The notes under the pieces are model-generated. The model was not told the origin of the DNA. It was given only the letters and a program-made list of their open reading frames with translations, and did no database searches. A DNA stretch of 64,000 nt from Tenrec ecaudatus (taxonomy: Eukaryota; Chordata; Mammalia; Afrosoricida; Tenrecidae): positions 110,033,677 through 110,097,676 of the forward strand of contig NC_134542.1 in assembly GCF_050624435.1 (NCBI RefSeq), given 5' to 3'. Below are positions 13,661 through 25,699 of this stretch, one piece after another (the first letter of the stretch is position 1; each line of letters begins with the position of its first letter). The translations under genes were made by a program, and so were the position numbers.

Positions 13661-14650
13661 ACTCTTGAGAGACTACAGAGTCACTGTACCAAAAAGAAAT
13701 ACTAGACATTCAGCTACTTCAGGAATGATAAAAATATCTATGAAATTAAAAGAAAAGTCTGTTGCTTTGAAATCATTGGCTAAAAACAAAGTAGCCAGAA
13801 CTGATGGAATAACGACTGAAACGGTTAACAAATGAACGCTGTACTGAACGTGCTCACTCATCTGTGATCCAGATCCATGTGTGTGTTTATGCCAACGGAC
13901 CCTGATCTAACAGAAAACATACCTTCCTAAGCACTTTCATTAATATCACATACAAGTGAAATATTTATCGAGTTATTTCAAAACCAGTCATACTTATATA
14001 TGGACAGGGGACTGCCAGATATTCAAGGTGGACTGAGAATAAGATCTGAAACTGAAACATAAATGCTTTTATCTCAGGGATCCTGACTGAGTGTGCAGAA
14101 TACCGGAGAACTGGTTACCTTTATTTCATTACCTGTGCACAGCTGGGTCTTAGCAAATCATGGATTACATTATGAAGAATGGAAATTCCAAAATATTTCA
14201 TTGTCCTCATTTGTAATCTGTGTATAAACCCAGAGACATCCATTCAAACAGCTTCAGGGGTTACTAAAATTATGTGTGTCAGAATTGTATTCTTTAACCA
14301 TACTTCATCTTTATGCTGCATAAAAAAACCTGAGAAACTGGATTCTATGGAAAAGAATGGCATGAGGATTGGCAAAAGACGCCTTCAAATCCTGTGATAT
14401 GCAGAAGAAACCATCCTGAATGCTCAAAGCAACAAGGATATGAAGCACTTGATGAAAATAAATGACTACAAGCTTCAGTTATAGATTATAGCTCAACAAA
14501 AATTACATACAAAACAAAAATCTTCACAACTGAATCAAAGCAACATCATAGCAAGTAGAGAAAATATTGAACTTGTCTAAGAGTTCATTTTATTTGAAAT
14601 CAAAGCCCATGGAAGTACAAACAGGAAATCAACAACATATTGCTGAGATA
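13660..14650 (+). mobile_element. RTE/BovB-type LINE, reverse-transcriptase segment
   Basis: The order matches the internal part of the 4.5-7.3 kb copy: accaaaaagaaatactagac, then ggctaaaaacaaagtagcc, then caggggactgccagatattc, then aatggaaattccaaaatatt. At 14389-14415 the catalytic box reads stop-Y-A-E-E where active elements have R-Y-A-D-D, so it is dead. Both ends are truncated. Confidence 0.8.
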
Positions 14651-14879
14651 TAGTGATGTATTACAATTCTGGATTCTATGTCTGTGGTTATAATTCCGTT
14701 TTGGAGAGAGTTCTGTATTAGAGGATTAAGGGGGTTAAATTCTGATCTTAATAGAGAGCATGGATCAAAGCTCACCCTTTGTTTCTTTGGGAGCCTCTCT
14801 AAGACTACTTTAGCAGAGGGTGGGAATTAAGACACCACTCTTCTTTTGCGTTTTGGAGAGATGATCAACTGAAAGACAA

Positions 14880-15290
14880 ACCCCACCTCCATGAAAGCCA
14901 TTGCACTGTATATAAGAGCTATCTGGGACACAGAGAAAAATCCCTGGATCATTTTGGAAGAGCACCTCCAGATCTCCGTCAGAAGTGACAGAGGCTGACC
15001 CTTGAGGTAAAAGAGACTGTGGCATGGAAACGATGGGACACAGCAAGAGGAGCAGTGCTGAGACTAGGGGCTGTGAGACACAGCAACAGCCTAGCTTCCC
15101 CCTGGTCCAGGAGGACAGAGGCCAAGGGAGCATGTGACTGACCTGCTGAGACACTTGGCTGCTGACTGAGCAGAGGAGTTTTTGTGGACCAATGACTAGA
15201 TCCGGTCTCTTTGCTGATCCTGACTTGTAATAACCTATTAATTCCCCTAATCAACCCCCCTTCATAATAATTGTTGTCGGTGAGTCCTGT
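14880..15290 (+). repeat. unnamed repeat family B, copy 1 (possible LTR)
   Basis: It aligns by eye with 25700-26062: cagagg near the left, cttcc/ctggtcc in the middle, then acttggctgct, gtggaccaatgac, ctgatcctgacttgt and a cctaat block before the end. Orientation is arbitrary. The CA/TG-rich composition and the cluster of stops at the end suggest an LTR, but no terminal dinucleotides or internal viral region were identified. Confidence 0.45.
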
Positions 15291-15504
15291 GTGGCCGTGA
15301 CAATGAATTTTGGAACCCAGTGTAGAAGTGGAATGCCGTTGGAAGAGTGGGTGGGGTCCGAGTAGGGGAAAGAAGCATGGAGGCTGAAAGCCTGCCGGAC
15401 ACCGGCCTCGTGGCGATGAGGAAGCCAGAGGAGGCCCGATATGTCCACCACCACGGCCGTCTACCCCAGCGGCATTGGGCAACCTGCTACCCAGGGCTCT
15501 TTAT

Positions 15505-15620
15505 TGAATGCAAAGAGATGGCTTTGAAGACAAAGGCCTGCCTGGCCCCAGCCATGTTATTTCCAGTCACCGCATTGTATGTGGAAACTGGACAAGGAAG
15601 ACTGAAGGATAATTGATTCC
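15505..15620 (+). mobile_element. RTE LINE fragment
   Basis: It reads tttgaagacaaaggcctgcc, ccagccatgttattttcc-like text and ggaaactggacaaggaagac. These match the part of the RTE ORF shortly before its 3' end, and the same block recurs in the 48 kb copy. Confidence 0.65.
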
Positions 15621-15779
15621 CTTACACTGTTGTCTTGCCATAGAATATTCCATATACAATATATATGAACTATATGAAGAATGACAACAACAATAATCTG
15701 TGTTATAAGGTCAGTTGGAGTGTGCCTGAGAAGCGAAGATGGAGAACACTCAGTTCAAGTTCTGTTCACCTACTCTCCT

Positions 15780-15955
15780 TGGTGGGACCGCCACGTAAGC
15801 ACTGGAGTGAATGCCAAGGATGGTGATCAACTCCACCAGTCACCCGTAGAAGAAAACTCAGATGCATTGTTTCCATAAATATTTACACCCTAGGAACCAT
15901 TCTGTAGGATCACTATGATTTTGCATCCTGTGGATGGCAGTGGATTTGGAATTTT
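15780..15955 (+). mobile_element. AfroSINE-like SINE
   Basis: The tRNA-like part is degraded (agcactggagtgaatgccaa, gtagaagaaaactcagatgc). The tail reads ttctgtaggatcactatgat and ends gatggcagtggatttgg, the usual SINE 3' end. Confidence 0.65.
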
Positions 15956-16074
15956 TTTTTTTTAATTCAGGAGAGGCCAGTCCTTGGAGACAGACATCAT
16001 GCTTGGTGAAATAGAATTGTTATTAGCTGCCACCAAGTCATTTCCAATTCACAGAGATCCTTAGGGGACCATAA

Positions 16075-16265
16075 CAAGGAACCTGGTAGCAAAATGTGCT
16101 ACAAATGAGCTGATAAGCATGTCTGTGGTTCAAATCTACTCTGCAGGAGAAAGATGAGACTGTGTGCCCCGAAGTCCTAGAAATACAAAGTGGCAGTTCT
16201 CCTCTGCCCTGTAGGGTCCCTGTGAGTCTAAATCAAGGTAATAGCAGTGAGTGTGGATTTGGTGT
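16075..16265 (+). mobile_element. AfroSINE-like SINE
   Basis: It carries gtggttcaaatctactctgc (B-box region), aggagaaagatgagactgtg, tctgccctgtagggtccctg and a gtgtggatttgg end. A short antisense RTE/SINE piece, about 16010-16060, precedes it. Confidence 0.7.
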
Positions 16266-16267
16266 AA

Positions 16268-16712
16268 CAGAACAAAACCCTGACCCACAATTGTTGTGTT
16301 TACACACATCGCTTCAGCCACTCTGCTCGTGGATCTCGATGGAGCTTCTTTTGCACTGACCCTCTGCTTGGCCATGGCACTTTCAATATTCCACACAAAC
16401 ACCATAATTCAAGTGCATGAGCTATTCTGGGCTTTCCTGATTCATTGTCCAGGTTTTACATGCACAGGAGGCCACTGTAAAGAACATGACTTGCTCAGGC
16501 ACACCTTGTGTCCCCAAAGTGACATCTGTTGGGTAACATTGCAAAGAGGTCTTGTGCAGTGTGTCTAATGGAATATACAGTTTAATATAGTCACTGATGC
16601 ATCCTTGAAATTGTATCCAAGTAAAATAAAATCCTGACAACTCCAATCTTTTTACAATTCATCATCATGTTGATGAATTGGTCCAATTGTGATTATTATT
16701 TTTTATTTTGTG
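16268..16712 (-). mobile_element. RTE LINE, internally deleted, antisense
   Basis: Antisense RTE landmarks run in order: cagccactctgctcgtggat, caatattccacacaaacacc, ttcattgtccaggttttaca, tgtccccaaagtgacatctg, atccaagtaaaataaaatcc. About 250 bases of the consensus are missing between the first two blocks. Confidence 0.75.
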
Positions 16713-16875
16713 TGGCCATCCATATGAAATGATGCCGTCACTGGTTTTCATCAGCGAGTGTTTCAAGTCTACTTGGCCCTCAGCAAGCAAGGCTGTACTG
16801 TTTGCACAGTGGCTCAGAGAACCAGAGAAGCCCATCAGCAAGACAGATCGACACAGGCAGAGCAACAGTTCTGAA

Positions 16876-17012
16876 GACGGTGCAGCAGGGGCTTTACCGT
16901 TCTTTGTATGTAGGGTCTCCCGTGACTGCAGACGGTGCAGCAGGAGCTGTGCTGTTCATTGTATGTAGGGTCTCCCATGAGACGGAATCCACTGGAAGGC
17001 ATCTAACAACAG
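16876..17012 (+). mobile_element. RTE/SINE 3' tail with a 55-bp tandem duplication
   Basis: The unit starting gacggtgcagcagg occurs at 16876-16930 and again at 16931-16985 with few changes. The second copy runs on into the normal tail (catgagacggaatccactgg, ggcatctaacaaca). The duplication thus arose inside an RTE/SINE tail. Confidence 0.7.
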
Positions 17013-19417
17013 CCACAGAAATTCATTTTCGTGTAATTCACATCATATTTCAGTTTCTTGCCTGGAAGTTAGCTCAGTGTGAGAAAAACGAAAGAGAACA
17101 AAACAGTTTTGCCCCCAGTTTACAGTCTAGTGAGAAGAGGGAAAAACAAGCATACAAAACCCCTACAAATAAAAGTCAGATTGGTCATCAAGGAGACAAG
17201 AGACAAAGACAATTAATTAGGGAGACAAATGGACCATTTGGAATCAAGAATGTCTCCAAAGAAGATCCAGGTTCATTCCTTTCAGGCCCAGCAAGAAGAA
17301 GGCAGAGAAAACTATCTGTGCCAGGAATAAAAGTGCAAGTGTTGGAAGGGTTAACCCCTTGGAAGAGGGCCAAGGTAATCAGAGTGTAATACATGAGATG
17401 AGATATAAACTTAGTGTTGTGTTTTCTTACTCCTAACAGACTGCTCCAGCCCAAATCACCCACACTTTCAATGTTTTTTTGTCACTGATATTTCTTTGCT
17501 TTCTGTAGTGATACCTCAGTAGAGATGCAATTGAGACCTGCTTGGGACCAGACTGAAGCTCAGATCTTAAATGTTTTTCAACTTGAGTGAAAAAATGGTT
17601 AAAATAAACACAAGAGCAAAATACATTGTCGCATAAAGACGTCAAGCTGTCTCAATCTGCTTCAGTGCCCTTTTAGGGCAAATTGTGCCTTCGTTCTGGG
17701 AAAACTAAATCAGCAGGGCTATTTTGTTTTGTAAGGTAAAGCAGACGTGTTCCTCTGACATGGAAATACTTAAGTTGCTCTGTTTCAAGGGAATTGAAGT
17801 TACTTGGGGATGAAAATAAAAGCTGGTCTTTGTAAATGAAGGAGTTGTTTCTCTGCAAAGAAGCTGGCTTTGGAAAATATATTTTAGTTTAGTCGGATAT
17901 TGAGGACAAAAGAAAGAGTGCGACAGAATTGTTACCTACTCACGTCCTTTGAATGTGTTATAGCTTCTCTTGCTAGAGGCGTGAGGACCTGAAATTCATA
18001 GTCACGCTTATGAATGCTCGTTTTAGTACAAGGAGACCTGGTGTCACAACAGCGGGCACCTGACTGCTGGCAGTAAGAATTTGGGTTCGATTTCACTCCA
18101 CCTTGCTCTGAGTGATGACTTCTGAAAAGATACCAGTCAGGACAATCGGCCACAAGGTACCATTTGATTTTTCACATGGGTGCGCTATTAGCCAAAAAGC
18201 CACTTGCTGGCACACAGCAACAACACAGTCACTGTCTAGAAACGGGCGGGTCAGAAAGTACTGCAACTGAGTCCCACTTCATGCATGCAGCTTACTGGGG
18301 GGAAATGTGTTTATGCATGTCTACTATCAAAAGTTTGCTGAAGCCAAGTTGTCTCTGGAATCTCTCATGAGAGTGCCTCCAAAGCAAGGTGCAATCCGTA
18401 GACTGGCTTCTGCAGGGGTCTTCTGGAGTGTTACATCTGTATGACAGTCTAAATTCTGAGCACTGGTTTCGTGTAGGCTGTGGATGATGATGGGACCCCC
18501 AATCAGTTTTGAGTCTCTGCCTTTAAGTTCAGCTTCTAATGAATTCCTTCTGGTTGTTAGCAGAGCGTGTAAAAGGCTTCGCCCTCGGGCAGTGTGTTTC
18601 AAGGTGGATTACTGGTAACTCCCCGGTCAGGGTGGGGAGAGTCTCACCTTTGGGAACTTGGGCTCTGAATGGAAACCAGAGTTCAGGGAAGATGGCTCTG
18701 AATCACGCACCGACTAGAGAGGTTGAAGTTCCCACAACAGCCTGGGAGTCTTGCTAAGCAGCAATCAGGGGTGCCTCCCTAAGACGATCCCCTTTTCATT
18801 TCTTCAGCCCTGCCTGAAACTGTGATGGTTTGGACTGCAGCCAATCATGTTTTCTGTGGTGAGTGTCCTGTGGTTTCTGTGTTCTGTAAATCAGCCGCGT
18901 GGCTGTGAATACTTTGGACACCATTATGGCCTTGTACTGATGCTCCCCCCTCACCCAAATGGTTCATCTGTGCCTTTATCTTGTCTGTTACTTGGTAAAG
19001 GGATCCTGATAAAAGAAATGTATTCAAAAGCAGGATCTAGTTCCGCTAGAACAGAAATAAGCTAGAGAGCACCTCTCAGCAGGTGTGCTGGCTGCTCTCT
19101 TGGGATACCCCAAGAGACATGGTGACAGGAGTTCAAGAAGTTGTAAGAAAATTGAACTTCCCTGGTGAGAGAAAGGCCAGGAAAAACTGTGGAACAATCC
19201 ACCCTCTCATTGTTCAAGGGTTGCTAGGGCTGTCCTGGGAGAATATCGTTGGGAAACCTGTGCTCATCAAACCTCAGTCTTGTCTCTTCTGATTTCTTTT
19301 CATTCCCCAAACACAAAGGATACTTCCAAGGAACACAAATTGAGTTCTTCAGGAATGCCAATCCTACCATAAAGGTCATCAGCAAATAGAAAACTGAAAT
19401 CTTTAGGGAAAGGTCAC
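17013..19417. other. mid-GC intronic DNA, no element named
   Basis: This 2.4 kb block is visibly richer in G and C than most of the window and has several open frames of 60-90 codons, none convincing. A short stretch at about 18445 (aaattctgagcac) recurs at about 7338 at the left edge of the RTE insertion, hinting at a shared repeat. I cannot name it. Confidence 0.45.
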
Positions 19418-19998
19418 TGTGTTAGTCTGGGTTGGCTAGAGAACCAAATGCAGAGGCACTCAGATATGTGTATGAGAAAGAGGTTTATATGCCAGAGTAG
19501 TTGAACATTGAGAAAACACCCAGCCCACTCCAGATCAAGTCCCGTAAGTCCAATGTTAGCCCATATGTCCGGTACCAAGCTATAAAGTCCTCTTCAGACT
19601 CACAAAACATGTGTAATGATGCAGAATGCAGAAGATCACAGGCCAGTGGGTTGGAAGTCTTCTGGATCCAGTAGCATTGTAAGCATCTCAACACTGACCA
19701 GGGTCTCTATGTGGCTTCTCCAGGTCCTGGGTTCTGGCTATGTCAGGATAGGTCCAGATGGCTTCTCCTCAGGGATGTCTCACAGGGAGTCAGTCTTGTC
19801 AGTATAGGGTCTCCAAGGAGGTGAGCAGATAGTCTCTCCCGCCCTCCAAGGAGGAAAACCCAGATTTCCCAGAATCCTCAGAAAAAAGCCATGCCCACAC
19901 AAAGGCCTCATTGGGTACGATCTGATAGAACTGACAGACCCCTTTCGCTCTTGATCCTCTCAGGTCCCAAATTGACACCAGATTGTGTAACGACCACA
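19418..19998 (-). mobile_element. LTR-like repeat family A, most complete copy (~581 bp)
   Basis: On the plus strand it opens tgtgttagtctgggttggct and closes ttgtgtaacgaccaca, so it has TG...CA ends. It shares ordered blocks with the copies at 21.8, 28.0 and 33.1 kb: agaaagaggtttatatgcc, cagcccactccagatcaagt, agtcctcttcagactcac, gaagatcacaggccagtggg, gatccagtagcattg. The terminal TG/CA and length fit a solo LTR of the ERVL/MaLR kind. The minus strand is my guess at LTR orientation, because related LTRs end in GACTAACACA-like sequence. No gag, pol or env lies beside it. Confidence 0.6.
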
Positions 19999-20009
19999 GT
20001 TACCAAAAC

Positions 20010-20185
20010 CCAGACTTTGCCATGGAGTGGCCACCAACGCATAGCATCCCTACAGGGCAAGGTAGACTGGCCCTGCATGTTTCTGACACTGTACGTCTTA
20101 AAGGGAGCGGAAAGCACCATCATTCTTCCACAGAAGTGGTGGGGGCTTTAAACCGCTGCTCTAGTAACAAATCTAATAAACACTA
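20010..20185 (-). mobile_element. AfroSINE-like SINE, antisense
   Basis: It contains tacagggcaaggtagactgg, a degraded middle and a tRNA-like end with aaaccgctgctctagtaac. It directly abuts the LTR-like copy. Confidence 0.65.
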
Positions 20186-20373
20186 TACCCCAGAGTCGGC
20201 CATCAGTAGGCTATAGATTTCTATACAGAGAACACTATATTTTTCAAAAGTAGCTTCATAGCCTTGGATTTTTTAAAATAAATGTTTGATTTTGTAGCAA
20301 GGCTTTTTTACATACCTTCATATAAATGTAAATGTGTGGGTGTATGTGTATGTGCATGCTCATGTGCAGGTAT

Positions 20374-20548
20374 GTGTTGTTGTTGTCATTAGGTGCCAGC
20401 CAGTCAGCTCCCACCCATTGCAATCTTATGCACAACTGAAGAAAGCACATCATCCTCCCAACTGTTCGCCTGCCTGAGGGCATGGATGTGGCCGCTGTGT
20501 CAAAAAGGCCTTCCTCCTTTTTTGCTGTGCTTCTACTTTACCAAACAT
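20374..20548 (-). mobile_element. RTE LINE 3' tail, antisense
   Basis: It starts ttgttgttgtcattaggtgc and continues through cgcctgcctgagggc-like text, ggccgctgtgtcaaaaaggc, cttcctcctttttt and tctactttaccaaacatatg. These are ordered antisense RTE landmarks. Confidence 0.75.
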
Positions 20549-21841
20549 ATGTATACACAGAAAAGTAAACAGTCTCTTTTGAATTTAACAACAATCCTCT
20601 TGCTAGCCTAACCTTAAAAATATAAATATTCCATCAAGCTCAAATTTAAATTCATTTAAACTTAAAATCATTTTATTTGTGTCATTTCATTTTTCATGTC
20701 CTCATATCTCTTTGTTAATTTTCTTACCTGCCTTTAAAAAATTTATAGTCATATAAAATATAGAATTCAGTGTTTTTTAATTATAATCACAGAGTGCACG
20801 ATAGTTGCCAAAATCAGTTTAGAACATTTTGATCACCTATTACCTATCACTTTCTATTTTCATCCAAGCCTCCAAATTCAAGGCTCACTTACATATAAGA
20901 AATGATTTAACAATTTGCCTATTCTTTTGTTCCCTATTTCTGACTAAATATTTATGCCTAAATTTGCCTTTTTATGTGAGTGGAATGGTGTTTCTAAATT
21001 GCGTTTTTTAAATTAATATAACATTTTAAGTGTTCATCCATATTTTAGTATGTGTTAATTTAAGTGTTTTTGTATATTTTTTAACCGCTGGTACTGGATG
21101 TTGTCAGAAGAACCTGTATTTTAATGAAGTCAAGTTATTTGTTAGCCATAAGGAAAACTGCACATCAAAACAACCTTAGAGTGTACCAGCAGCAATTTTT
21201 TTAAAGTGAAAAGGGTCTTCATTTCAGAGGGCTGCCATAAAAACCCCATACAATGCATGCTTTGAAGGACAAATGTTTGTTTCTGCTCTTACAATTCTGG
21301 AGATTTAAATCCCAACCAGATTCTCAGCTGTGTCAATTCCTTCGAGACCTTGAAGAGAAAAACGTATCCATGTGAGTCCTCTCGGTGTTACAGATCACTG
21401 GTCCACATAAGCTTTCTTCCTCTTGGCTGTAATTCTGCTTCTATGCTTATCCCTGTTTATAAAATGTCATTATGAAGAAATTAGGACTAGATAGGACTCA
21501 TTTTGTAGGATTTCCTTAACTGTTAACATCCTCAATGAAACCCGTTTCCCAACAAGGTCACATTCACTGGTACAAGGGTTAGAACTTCAGTATCTATTTT
21601 TGGTAAAGGAAATTAAATCCTTAATAGAGTAATAGAAGAATTTTGGAGAAGAGTGGCATTTAAGTGAAATTTAATTGGAGTGGTGTCATCTTATGTTAGG
21701 CTCAAACAAGGGATATTGTGTCTATATGAGTTCAAAAATCAGTGTTGGGTTATGAAGTGGACCCAGGATCCCATTTTCATGGAACTGAAAATGTAAAGAT
21801 GGATGCACCCTTCTGTGCCCAGAAGACATGTATGTTAAGGT
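20549..21841. other. AT-rich intron with one possible ancient repeat (about 21205-21600)
   Basis: At 21205-21600 the order cagagggctgccataaaaac, tctggagatttaaatcccaa, cttcctcttggctgtaattc, ggtcacattcactggtacaa resembles a widely shared old mammalian repeat with these landmarks. I cannot name it reliably. The rest is featureless. Confidence 0.4.
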
Positions 21842-22285
21842 CTATACTGATGTGATAGTCCATGTCTACAAGAGAAACAAATTCTTAGACACTCATACGT
21901 GTATAAGAGAGAACTTCACATCAAAGACTAATTGTATATTAAGAAAATGTCCCAGCCCCGTCCAGATCAAGTCCATAAGTCTGATATTAGCCCAGATGTC
22001 TGATACCAGTCTGTGAATTCCTCTTCAGACATGCAATGATGCTGAGTGCAGGAAGATCACAGGCCAGTGGGTGGAAAGTCTTGTGGATCCAGTGGAAGCA
22101 TCTTAGCATAATTCCATGTGGCTGGGCAGCTCACAGGGAAACAAAGCAGAGAGATTGTGTTTGGCCTCCAGTGAGCTGTTTATCTCCATCATGCCTCCAA
22201 ATGAGGTCATTGAGCTGTGACCTGATTGACAAGCTAGCCTCCACCCTTTCATAAATTGACAGGAGGATATGTAACTGGCATACCT
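21842..22285 (-). mobile_element. LTR-like repeat family A, copy
   Basis: It shares tagtccatgtctacaagaga, ccagccccgtccagatcaag, ctcttcagacatgcaatgat, gaagatcacaggccagtggg, gacctgattgacaagctagc and a gatatgtaactgg end with the 19.4 kb copy. It is shorter because of internal deletions around 22120-22200. Confidence 0.65.
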
Positions 22286-23947
22286 GGAGTTGGAAAGGTT
22301 CTATTCCTGTGTCAAAGTACCGCAGATCCTCCAGACAAGATTAGAGCTTTGATGGTACTGATACAATTGCAAAGAGCAGGTCTTCTTATAGTCTATTGCT
22401 ATTGGAGTGAAAGCTAATTGGTAAGAAGCTGATGGTCAATCAGCAAAGAGTGGTCATGACTCGATAGCTGCAGCACGTCTTGGGGAGCAATAATGTTTCC
22501 TGTTACCAGTTCAACTAGCTTTCTCAATGCCCGTTATTCCAGTTAGGTGAATAGCAGGGCAGATTTTTTACTTTTTCAGCCTATATTAATTTTTGTTTTC
22601 TCTACATTATATCTCTTCAAATTTTCATGATATATACACATGACTCTACCAATAACCCAGTTCTGAACCACTCCCACTTAGCTCTCGAATCCTGCTTTTA
22701 GAACAATGTACAGACAAGAAAGCACTCGTGTCCCTTCCTGGATGCTAAGTTTCAAGTGTGTTCTCCATGAAATGATGTCTTCTTTACAAATGTGGTTTCT
22801 TGTCATTCTGCCCACTCTTAGGATCAGTCAGCTCCACGGTTACTGTGGAAACAAGGATCCAGAAAATGAACTTGCCAGGAATGCTGAGCTAGTTGCCTGG
22901 CTTGGGTTTTCGATGAGCTGGCCTCCTCTCTTCACTTTTATAAACACATGCCGGACTTTCAATCCTGCATCCCCACACCCAAATCCTGCCTCAAAGGAGA
23001 AAAAAAATAAAAGACTTTATTTGTTTCATTTTAGGTTAATTTCATAGCAAGGGGCAGTGGTAATTTTATTGGTTGTGGGACAGACTCTAATATAATGATT
23101 TGCTAGGTTAGAAATTAGGGATCTACAGAAATGGCACGATTAGGGGGCTTTTTTCATTTCTGTTTTTTTTTAATTTTGCCTATTCTATATCTTTGAACCC
23201 AAGATTGCAGAACTATATTGATGTATTCTCTTCATTACTTTGTGCTGGTTGACTGGATAGATAGGCATTTAATGTTCTTTACAAATTGCATCGTTGTTTG
23301 GCTAGACTCTGTGGCTCAAATATCCAATTTTAACTGTGCAACAGATTCCAGGAATGATTGAATGTTTAAGCACAAATATGTGTATACACATTTGGACACA
23401 CGCTCACACTTGTCCAACATTATTATTCCAGAAAAATACTCATTGCCATTAAATCAATTCCAACTCATATTCCACCACATAAAATAAGCATTGTTAATGT
23501 TATCTCTACTAAAATATTTTGCATAATTTTAAAATCTGGTGTTGTCTTGCATATGTTTTAATTGACTATTGTATTCATGTCAGATACAATTTTACAGGGA
23601 TCCCATTTTTTTCTGAAAATGAAAACAAACAGAAAGTCATCTATTACTAGAATATTTTAAAATCAACACCAGATTATGATTAAATGTACTGTCAAGCTGT
23701 CTGCTATTACAAAGTAAAATAAAAGAGACTGTACCTGGATGGACAGATGTATTTTGTATGTTAATAATCCTGGAGCAATATTAGTCACATAAAAAAAAGT
23801 AAATGCCTTCAGTTTGGATGGGAGTACCCCAGGACTTCTAGCTGATTTGGCAGGGAAAACTGACCAAGAGGAAATCTATCAAAGTCACTGGAAGATGATG
23901 CAACAGGAGGATAATTTAACGATGGTGCCTGCTTTGCATGGATGTAT
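22286..23947. other. AT-rich intronic DNA
   Basis: I recognise no gene or named repeat. The open frame at 22706-23044 has no family resemblance. Confidence 0.5.
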
Positions 23948-24122
23948 CGAAACCTGGTTGGGTAGTGGTCATGCATTGGGCTGTGATCTGCATGGTCAGA
24001 ACCACCAGCAGCTATGTGGGAGAAGGACTGGGCTTTCTGCTCCTGTGAACCGTTAAAGTCTTGGAAACCCATAGGGGTCTCTATGAGTCAGCATTGACTG
24101 GAGGGCAGTGAATTTGGTTTCT
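23948..24122 (+). mobile_element. AfroSINE-like SINE
   Basis: It reads aacctggttgggtagtggtc, gcattgggctgtgatctgca, ggtcagaaccaccagcagct, gaaggactgggctttctgct, aaacccataggggtctctat, gagtcagcattgactggagg. It is nearly full length with a readable tRNA-like head. Confidence 0.8.
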
Positions 24123-25242
24123 GGTTTTAGGCAATTTCATGTTCTATTTGTGAATGTTAAAATGTATATAATACCATACGTATTACTAATAGAATTTGCT
24201 TGCTAACAGGAGGAGGCTCAGAGTTTCAAGCCTCTTCACTCCTCCATTCTTGTCCAACTGGCAAGAACAGTTTCAGGTGAGGGGCAAAATGCAGACCAGA
24301 GTCAGAGAAAAGGTTTGAGCAGGAAAGAAGTCTGAAAGAAGTCCAAGGGCCTGAGTGTGGCAAAATGTAAAGCCAGAACTTCTATTCCGCTAACGGCAGA
24401 CCTCTTACCATAGGCTGGCTTTCGGCAGGGTCTTCCGCTATGAGCTGGTCCTGCGCAGTGTGCTTGCTCTGTGCTGGCCTGGGCATCCCAGTAGCTCAGC
24501 CCCCAGCATCCCACACTTCCTGCTGTGCTCATATCTCAGCCCAAGCCCTTGACCCCAAACCCAAGAGTACTCAGTTTTGTGGAGGTGGTGTAAACATTCT
24601 CTTTCTCCATCCAGCCTTTCCCCATCTCCTCAGTCTCTGGACCCTACCTTCCGTTGATGAGGAAATAAGCCACAGGCGGCCTTTCCCTTCCTTTGCCTTG
24701 GAGAGGTTTATGTGGAAGGTGTCTCTACCTCCCCTTTGCTTCCTGATTCTTATTAGCATGAGCTCTTCTCTCCAGGCCAGCTTCTCACTAGCTAACTGCT
24801 TCATTTCTGAAAATATATGGAACGTGAAAACTGTGGAACTTGTTTTTATTAATAACTAAAATACCTTTGGCTAATGTCATAAAACGCCCCCCCCCCAAAA
24901 AAAAAAAAGACTGCAAAGCAAACAAACAAGCCCATTGCTGTTTCATCTACTTCAACTTCAGGAGGACAAATCATTCTTGTAGTGCTTTATCAGTTTTCTT
25001 CTATTACTTTACCCTGACTAGTTGCTTTTGAATGCCCTTGTTGACTGTGTGAAAGGAGGTTACTCATGCTTATTCAAGTCACCTGAGTCAGAAGACAAGG
25101 TATTCGTTGATTGTTTGTCTGGTTCCAGTTTGGTGTAAGTTCAGTAAAAGTGATACCAAGACAAAAACAACAAAAACATAAAAACTCACTGCTCAGACTC
25201 ATGCCAAAAAAGCGACAGATGTCAAAAATCTATCATTAAATT
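24123..25242. other. intronic DNA without identifiable elements
   Basis: It includes a C-run next to an A-run at about 24888-24909 and a C/T-rich block at 24600-24700. No gene was seen. Confidence 0.5.
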
Positions 25243-25395
25243 CCTGTTACTACCCAGTTGCTTCTGCCTCATGGGTAACTCCATGTGTTAAAGAGTAGAA
25301 TTACTCCATAGACTTTTCTGAGCAGATTCACAAACCGTACATATGATAACCGCCTGGGTTGAAAGCACTAAGATTTAGCTGTAGGTGTCTGTTGT
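25243..25395 (-). mobile_element. SINE, AfroSINE-related subtype, antisense
   Basis: Landmarks are tcatgggtaactccatgtgt, tagaattactccatagactt and a decayed tRNA-like head to the right. The same subtype, in the other orientation, occurs at 44.9 kb. Confidence 0.5.
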
Positions 25396-25699
25396 ACACA
25401 GAGACCACCTCCAAACAATGGCGTTAGCAAGACACAGACTTTCAAAACCAGATGAACCTGAATGGAAACTCATGCTTGAACACTAGCCTTATGATCATAG
25501 TTTTCATTTTCTTTCTTTAGAAAACAGAAACCAGGAACTAAAGATTAGATGTATCAACAAAGTAAAATCATGTATGCAAAGCAGCTAGCAAATTTCTTAC
25601 AGGAACACAAATAAAACAAATGGCAAAATGTGAGCACACGAAAATAATTAGTTTCCAAAAGACTTTATTTTTCACTCTCACCTTCAACATAAATATTTA

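Noticed and set aside
14979..15482. 167-codon minus-strand open frame
   Set aside because: It lies across repeat family B and a following mid-GC segment. Overlapping frames on both strands are also open. No family resemblance.
16802..17389. 195-codon plus-strand open frame, the longest in the window
   Set aside because: It runs through the duplicated RTE/SINE tail into unrecognised DNA, has no domain or splice context, and is open by chance in a mid-GC region.
23948..24122. tRNA gene suggested by the B-box-like SINE head
   Set aside because: It is the tRNA-related part of a SINE with the SINE tail attached. There is no cloverleaf with intact arms.
24440..24859. 139-codon plus-strand open frame
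   Set aside because: It begins in GC-rich intron with no homology. The leucine/serine-rich text looks like chance in C/T-rich DNA.
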